DNA from: Toxotes chatareus
Taxonomy: Eukaryota; Chordata; Actinopteri; Toxotidae
DNA: 64,000 nt
Reading direction: 5' to 3'
NCBI GenBank assembly: GCA_016801885.1
Contig: JAFBJY010001442.1
Span: forward strand, 124,001-188,000
In this document: positions 58,809-64,000 of the stretch, piece by piece
Position numbering within the stretch: position 1 is the first letter of the stretch
Layout: each line of letters starts with the position of its first letter
Program-made: the position numbers and the translations under genes
Notes under the pieces: generated by a model
Seen by the model: only the letters and a program-made list of their open reading frames with translations
Told to the model about the DNA's origin: nothing
Database searches by the model: none

Positions 58809-61800
58809 TGAAAAAAAAAAAAAAAACAACAACAAAAAAAACCCCATTTGATCTGCCCGATTTGACCAGTGATGACATGTTTAGCCGCATGTCTTCATTC
58901 CGTCGCTGGCTGTCTAGGTGGTGTCCAGCAAACGACGTGGCCTTCATTGATAACTGGAAAACTTTTTGGGGAAAACCTGGTCTGATTAGGAGAGACGGCA
59001 TCCATCCCACTTTGGATGGTGCAGCTCTCATATCTAGAAATATGACAGATTTCATTAGAAAACCAAAGTCATGACAACCCAGAGTTGAGACCAGGAGACA
59101 GAGTTGCAGTCCTACACGCTTCTCTGCAGTTTCTCTAGAGCTGTCACCCACCCATGATTCTCATGATTCTTATTATTCCTACCATTCTAACGATTCCCTT
59201 TACCCTATAGAGACTGTGTCTGCTCCCCGTCAACAAAAAGTGCATAAATTAAAAAATGCAAGAGGTGTTATTCATAAAAACCTCAAAAAAAATTTATACT
59301 ACAAAAGCATCTGAACCTAAAAACACCACAATCAGATGTGGGTTATTAAACATTAGATCTCTCTTGTCTAAATCTCTGTTAGTGAATGATTTGATAATGG
59401 ATCAGCAGATTGATTTATTCTGTCTGACTGAGACCTGGCTGCAGGAGGAAGAGTATGTCAGTCTAAATGAGTCAACCCCTGCTAGTCATATTAATTATCA
59501 CATTCCTCGAGACACAGGCCGATGAGGAGGAGTGGCAGCAATCTACCACTCAAGTTTATTAATTAATCCTAGACCTAAGCTGAAATATAGTACATTTGAA
59601 AGCCTTATCCTCAGCCTCTCACATCCAAATTGGAAGACAGAAAAACCAGTACTATTTGCTGTGGTGTATCGTCCACCTGCTGCTTACTCTGAGTTTTTGT
59701 CTGAATTCACTGAATTTTATCTGATTTAGTGCTTAGTATGCGGATAGAGTAATTATAGTGGGCGACTTTAATATTCATGTCGATACCCACAATGACAGCC
59801 TTAAGACTGCTTTCTATTCAGTATTAGACTCAATTGGCTTTTTGCAAAATGTTAACAAACCAACTCACTGTTTCAATCACACCTTTGATCTTGTACTGAC
59901 CTATGGCATAAAAGCTGAATATTTGACAGTATTCCCTCAGAACCCTGTTTTATCTGATCATTATTTAGTAACATTTGAATTTACAATAATGAACTGCACA
60001 GCATCTGAGAAAAAAATTAACTACTGTAGATTTCTGTCTGATAATGCTGTTATCAAATATAAGGAAGCTATTCCATCTTTATTATCTCCGTTGCCATGTG
60101 CCAGTTTTACAGAGGGCAATGGCCTAAACGTTACTCCAGCAGATATAGACTATCTAGTTGATAGTACTGCTGCTTCATTGCGTTCAACCCTTGACTCTGT
60201 TGCCCCTTTGAAAAAGAAGGTCAGTAATCAGAGGAAGCTAGCACCATGGTACAATTCACAAATACGTACTTTAAAGCAGATATCATGAAAGCTGGAAAGG
60301 AAATGGTTATCCACTAATTTAGAGGAATTCCGCCTAGCCTGGAAATACAGCTTTATAATGTATAAAAAAGCCCTTCTTAAGGCAAGAACTGCCTATTACT
60401 CATCATTAATAGAGGAAAACAAGAACAACCCTAGGTTTCTTTTCAGCACTGTAGCCAGGCTGACAAAGAGCCATAGCTCTGTTGAACCATGCATCCCTCT
60501 AGCTCTCACTAGTAATGACTTTATGAGCTTCTTTAGCAACAAAATAGTAGACATTAGAGACAGAATCCATCTCATCCTGCCTACAACTGTTAATGATGTA
60601 GGTATGTCTAGAACAGCATCTTTAGAAATGTCTGCCAGTCCTGATTTGTCGTTAGACTGTTTCTCTCCCATAGATCTAGCTGAATTGACTTCAATAGTTT
60701 CTAAATCTAAATCATCAACATGTCTTTTGGATCCTATCCCAACCAGACTTCTTAAAGATGTGTTGCCTTTGATTGGCACTCACATATTAGATCAGATAAA
60801 TCTCTCGTTGGTTACAGGATATGTTCCACAGGCTTTTAAGGTTGCAGTTATCAAAACTTTGCTTAAAAAGCCTTCTCTGGATTCTGACATTTTGGCAAAC
60901 TATAGACCTATATCCAATCTCCCTTTAATTCTAAAATTCTTGAAAAGGCTGTTGCATCTCAGTTGTGTGATCATCTACATAGGAACGGTTTGTTTGAAGT
61001 TTTTCAGTCAGGATATAGAGTTCATCATAGCACAGAAACAGCACTGGTGAAAGTTACCAACGACCTTCTTATAGCATCAGATAATGGACTCGTCTCTATA
61101 CTTGTCCTGCTAGATCTTAGTGCTGCATTGGACGCCATTGATCATATTATCCTATTGGAAAGATTGGAACATGTTATTGGGATTAAAGGAGCAGCACTAG
61201 GCTGGTTTAAATCATATCTATCAGATAGATACCAGTTTGTTCATGTTAATGATGATCCCTCCATATATACCAGAGTAAGTCATGGAGTTCCACAGGGTTC
61301 TGTGCTTGGACCGATATTGTTCACCTTATACATGCTTCCCCTAGGCAATATTATCAGGAAGCATGGAATAAATTTCCATTGCTATGTGGATGATACTCAG
61401 CTATATTTATCTATGAAGCCAGACGAAACAGATCAGTTAGCCATACTTCAGGCATGTCTTAAAGACATAAAGGCCTGGATGACCTGTAACTTTCTTCTTC
61501 TGAATTCAGAGAAAACTGAGGTTATTTTGTTTGGTCCCAAGCACCTCAGAAACAGTTTATCTAATCATATAGTTACTCTGGATGGCATTAATTTAGCCTC
61601 CAGTACGACTGTGAGGAACTTTGGAGTTATTTTTGATCAGGATCTGTCCTTTAACTCACAAATAAAACAAGTCTCTAGGACCGCCTTCTTTCACCTGCAA
61701 TAATATCAGTAAGATTACGAACATTCTGTTGCAGAGTGATGCTGAAAAATTAGTCCATGCTTTTGTTACTTCTAGGCTGGACTACTGTAATTCCCTATTA

Positions 61801-63635
61801 TCAGGATGTCCAGTTAACTCTCTAAAAGCATCCAGCTGATCCAAAATGCTGCAGCGAGAGTACTGACTGGAATTAGCAAGAGAGATCATATTACTCCTGT
61901 ACTAACTTCTCTTCATTGGCTTCCTGTAAAATCCAGAATTGATTTTAAAATCCTTCTCCTTACATATAAGGCCCTCAATGGCCAGGCTCCTTCATATCTC
62001 AAAGAGCTGATAGTACCATATCATCCTAACAGATTGCTTCGTTCCCAGAATGCAGGTTTGCTTATGGTTCCCAAAATCTCTAAAAGTAGAATGGGAGGCC
62101 GAGCCTTTAGCTATCAGGCCCCTCTCCTATGGAACCAATTGCCAGTTTGGGTTCAGGAAGCAGACACCCTCTCTAATTTTAAAACGAAGCTTAAAACCTT
62201 CTTGTTTGATAAAGCTTATAATTAGTTGTAGTTACAGTCCTAGTTATTTATTAAACTTATAGTTAGTCACAATTATCTCTATAGACACTGTTACAGTTAA
62301 GGATATAGCCCTTAGTAGGGCTGGCTCAGGCAACTGAATCATCCCCTAGTTATGCTGCTATAGGCCTAGTCTGTGTAATGGCAATTTGGTTCTTTTCCTT
62401 TTGTTTCTCATCTAGATACCAGACCCTTTTCTGTATTAGACTGTGACCCATTGTAATCGCAATGGGTCCTCTTCCTTTGTTTCTCACTAGGATACCAGAC
62501 CCTTTTGTGTATTTAGATTGTGACCTATTGTAATCGCAATTTGGTTTTCTTCGTGAGGCACCCCACTTCCTTCTTTCCCACCAAGATATCAGATCTTTTT
62601 GTTTACTTAGCTTGTGATGCCTAGATTTCTTAACACCTATCGCCTGAATGTAAATCCCTGCAGGATACCCCAGGTGTGAAACACACTCCAGGGAGTCCAT
62701 GCCAAATGTCCGTGGCAAACAAAGGATGTGAAACACACCTTAGGGGGTGTTCCTCAGGTATAAATGCTCAGGTCTCCCCATTTTCGGGGTCTCTCTTCAC
62801 TCAGATCACCTTGTGTGTTGATTGACCTTTTCTTTGCAAAGAAAATAAAACCTTGTCGGCCGGCGGAAGTCTCTATTTCATTCTTCACCAGCAGCAGCAG
62901 GAAAAACTTCCACAACAGCTGCTGGGGGACATCCCATGATTTACTGTGCACTTCTTCTTCTTTCTCTTTCTCTCCTCAGACCCACTCTCAAATTTATTAG
63001 CCTTTATTACATGTCATTAACTCTGTGTCCTCTCTGTCCCGTAGTCCTGTGTTTGTTTCTCTCTGGTCTCTCTTTCTCTGTACCTTTCTGCAGGTACCTC
63101 TGGCTCCGGAGCTGCATGTCCTATGGTCCTGGCTCCACCCACCTGCTGCTGTTTATTGTTTACAATGATCTATTTCTAACATGTTTAATGTTCCATTCTG
63201 CTACAGATAAATATTGGATTAATATTCTTTGCAGACTGTAATGTAAATAATTACCAGTCATGACAGCTTTTTGCCTCCGTGCTCTGTTTCATAATTCTAA
63301 TCTGCTGAGCACACATTATCAAATAACTGTTCACTAACTGTAATGTAAATGCTGACCCACATTGTCTGTATTATGCTGCATGTCCTTCTCCCCCTCTCCT
63401 CCATTCCTAGCTGTCCTGTCTTCCTCCTTTTCCTCCTTTCACCCAGCCCGGCCATCGGCAGGAGGGTCCCCCATCTGAGCCAGATTCTGCTCAAGGTTTC
63501 TTCCTGTTAAAGGGAGTTTTCCTTGCCACTGTCGCCTTAAGTGCTTGCTCTGGGGTCAGGCTCTGGGTCTCTGTAAAGCGCTTTGAGACAATTTTGATTG
63601 TGGAAGGCGCTATATAAATAAAATTGAATTGAATT
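58809..63635 (+). mobile_element. L2/Maui-type LINE with esterase-ORF1 remnant and ORF2
   Basis: Order on plus: the end of a SGNH-esterase-like ORF1 (DNWKTFWGKPGLIRRDGIHP, 58948-59010); ORF2 endonuclease (LLNIRSLLSKS at 59344, CLTETWL, VGDFNIHVD at 59757, VLSDHYLV at 59947); RT (LLDLSAALDAIDH at 61109, SHGVPQGSVLGPILF at 61278, catalytic CYVDDTQLY at 61381); and a C-terminal LTSLHWLPVKSRIDFKILLL block. The 3' UTR holds a nested LTR, and the tail AAGCGCTTTGAGACAATTTT...ATTGAATTGAATT is typical of fish L2. It has an internal stop (TGA at 59523), another at 60286, and frameshifts near 60935 and 61703. Dead, but well preserved. Confidence 0.9.
62374..62917 (+). repeat. solo LTR nested in the L2 3' UTR
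   Basis: TGTAATGG...CCACAACA (TG...CA). U3 has three imperfect 77-78 base repeats starting at 62374, 62452 and 62529. A TATAAATG box lies near 62759 and AATAAA at 62844-62849. The flanks TCTG (62370) and GCTG (62918) fit a 4-base duplication with one change, and removing the LTR restores the usual L2 3' UTR. It could be from an ERV-like or other LTR element; no internal genes are present. Confidence 0.7.
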
Positions 63636-63800
63636 AGTATTACTTGACTTGTGTAGCTTTTGACTTGAGACCACACCATTCTTTTAGATAGACTTAACAT
63701 CCTGACTGGCCTCTCTGGTACTGTTGTTATTTGGTTCAAGTCTTATCTTACTGACAGAGAGAATTTTATGTTAGTGTGGATGGGTTATGTTAAGTGTCCT
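63636..63800 (+). pseudogene. older LINE RT, continuation after nested L2
   Basis: Across frame slips, 63640-63690 gives LLDL..AFDL..HTILLDRLN, then LTGLSGTVVIWFKSYLTDRE. This directly continues the RT cut at 58809, with about ten residues lost. Confidence 0.75.
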
Positions 63801-64000
63801 ACTGTATTTTACTAAAAATATATTAAAAATGTATATAGGTTAAAAATCAGGCGAGAGAGCAGTTGCTAAAACCAAGAAAACCACAGATCTTGACAGGAAC
63901 ACGGGTGTTTATTCATAAAATAAGATAAAATATAAAAACACAAATAAATACTAAAAAGACTATAAAACCGGGACTGGTAAAAAGGTATTTTAAAAAGAGG
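63801..64000. other. AT-rich end of window
   Basis: No gene seen. Confidence 0.4.

Overview
The window is vertebrate nuclear DNA from a bony fish, probably a percomorph teleost. This rests on a kappa-type immunoglobulin light-chain V/J cluster, a FISNA-NACHT-LRR (teleost NLRC3-like/NLRP-like) gene with its characteristic single-repeat LRR exons, and a dense fish repeat load: Ty3/gypsy, Rex1/Babar-like LINEs, an L2/Maui-type LINE, a hAT transposase related to GTF2IRD2, a tRNA-Lys-like SINE, a piggyBac-like element and several solo LTRs. No bacterial or phage gene organisation is present. No species is claimed.

Layout. 1-3167: 5' part of a Ty3/gypsy element on the minus strand (RNase H, RT, protease, gag, LTR), broken by frameshifts. 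3645-4203: solo LTR. 5230-7480: internally deleted Rex1-like LINE (minus). 8020-8660: LINE 3' fragment (plus). 8640-9640: duplicated pieces of an NLR LRR exon (minus) that end abruptly in half of an Ig V segment. 9641-14318: Ig light-chain cluster with three V segments on plus (one truncated, one apparently intact, one with a one-base frame break), each followed by a 12-bp-spacer RSS, and one J segment on minus with a 23-bp-spacer RSS. 15895-18095: candidate piggyBac-like element containing a SINE and hAT sequence. 19548-20460: two tandem-repeat arrays. 20709-21149: an unidentified open frame with a tyrosine-containing C-terminus.

From about 22050 to 24400, and from about 27770 to 52740 with variable quality, the consensus is full of stretched or collapsed homopolymer runs. 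This looks like poor base calling rather than biology. Even so, a plus-strand NLR gene can be read through it: N-terminal exons at 36611-37110, FISNA at 37805-38280, NACHT to about 39795, then five LRR exons at 40452-46420, with a likely 3' UTR to about 47000. LINE remnants lie at 24400-25600 and 29040-30672.

From 52740 the sequence is clean again. A Rex1-like LINE (52740-55400) is followed by an unidentified minus-strand frame encoding a membrane segment (55592-55979), a degraded hAT transposase (56264-57535, minus), an NLR LRR/intron remnant (57522-58020, minus) and a second solo LTR of the 3645 family. Last comes a three-level nest: a solo LTR inside an L2 LINE inside an older LINE reverse transcriptase (58500-63800).

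Taken together, the host content is an immune-gene neighbourhood (Ig light chain plus NLR family) reshaped by segmental duplication and transposons. V and J face opposite ways, so V-to-J joining here would have to occur by inversion. No constant-region exon was found.
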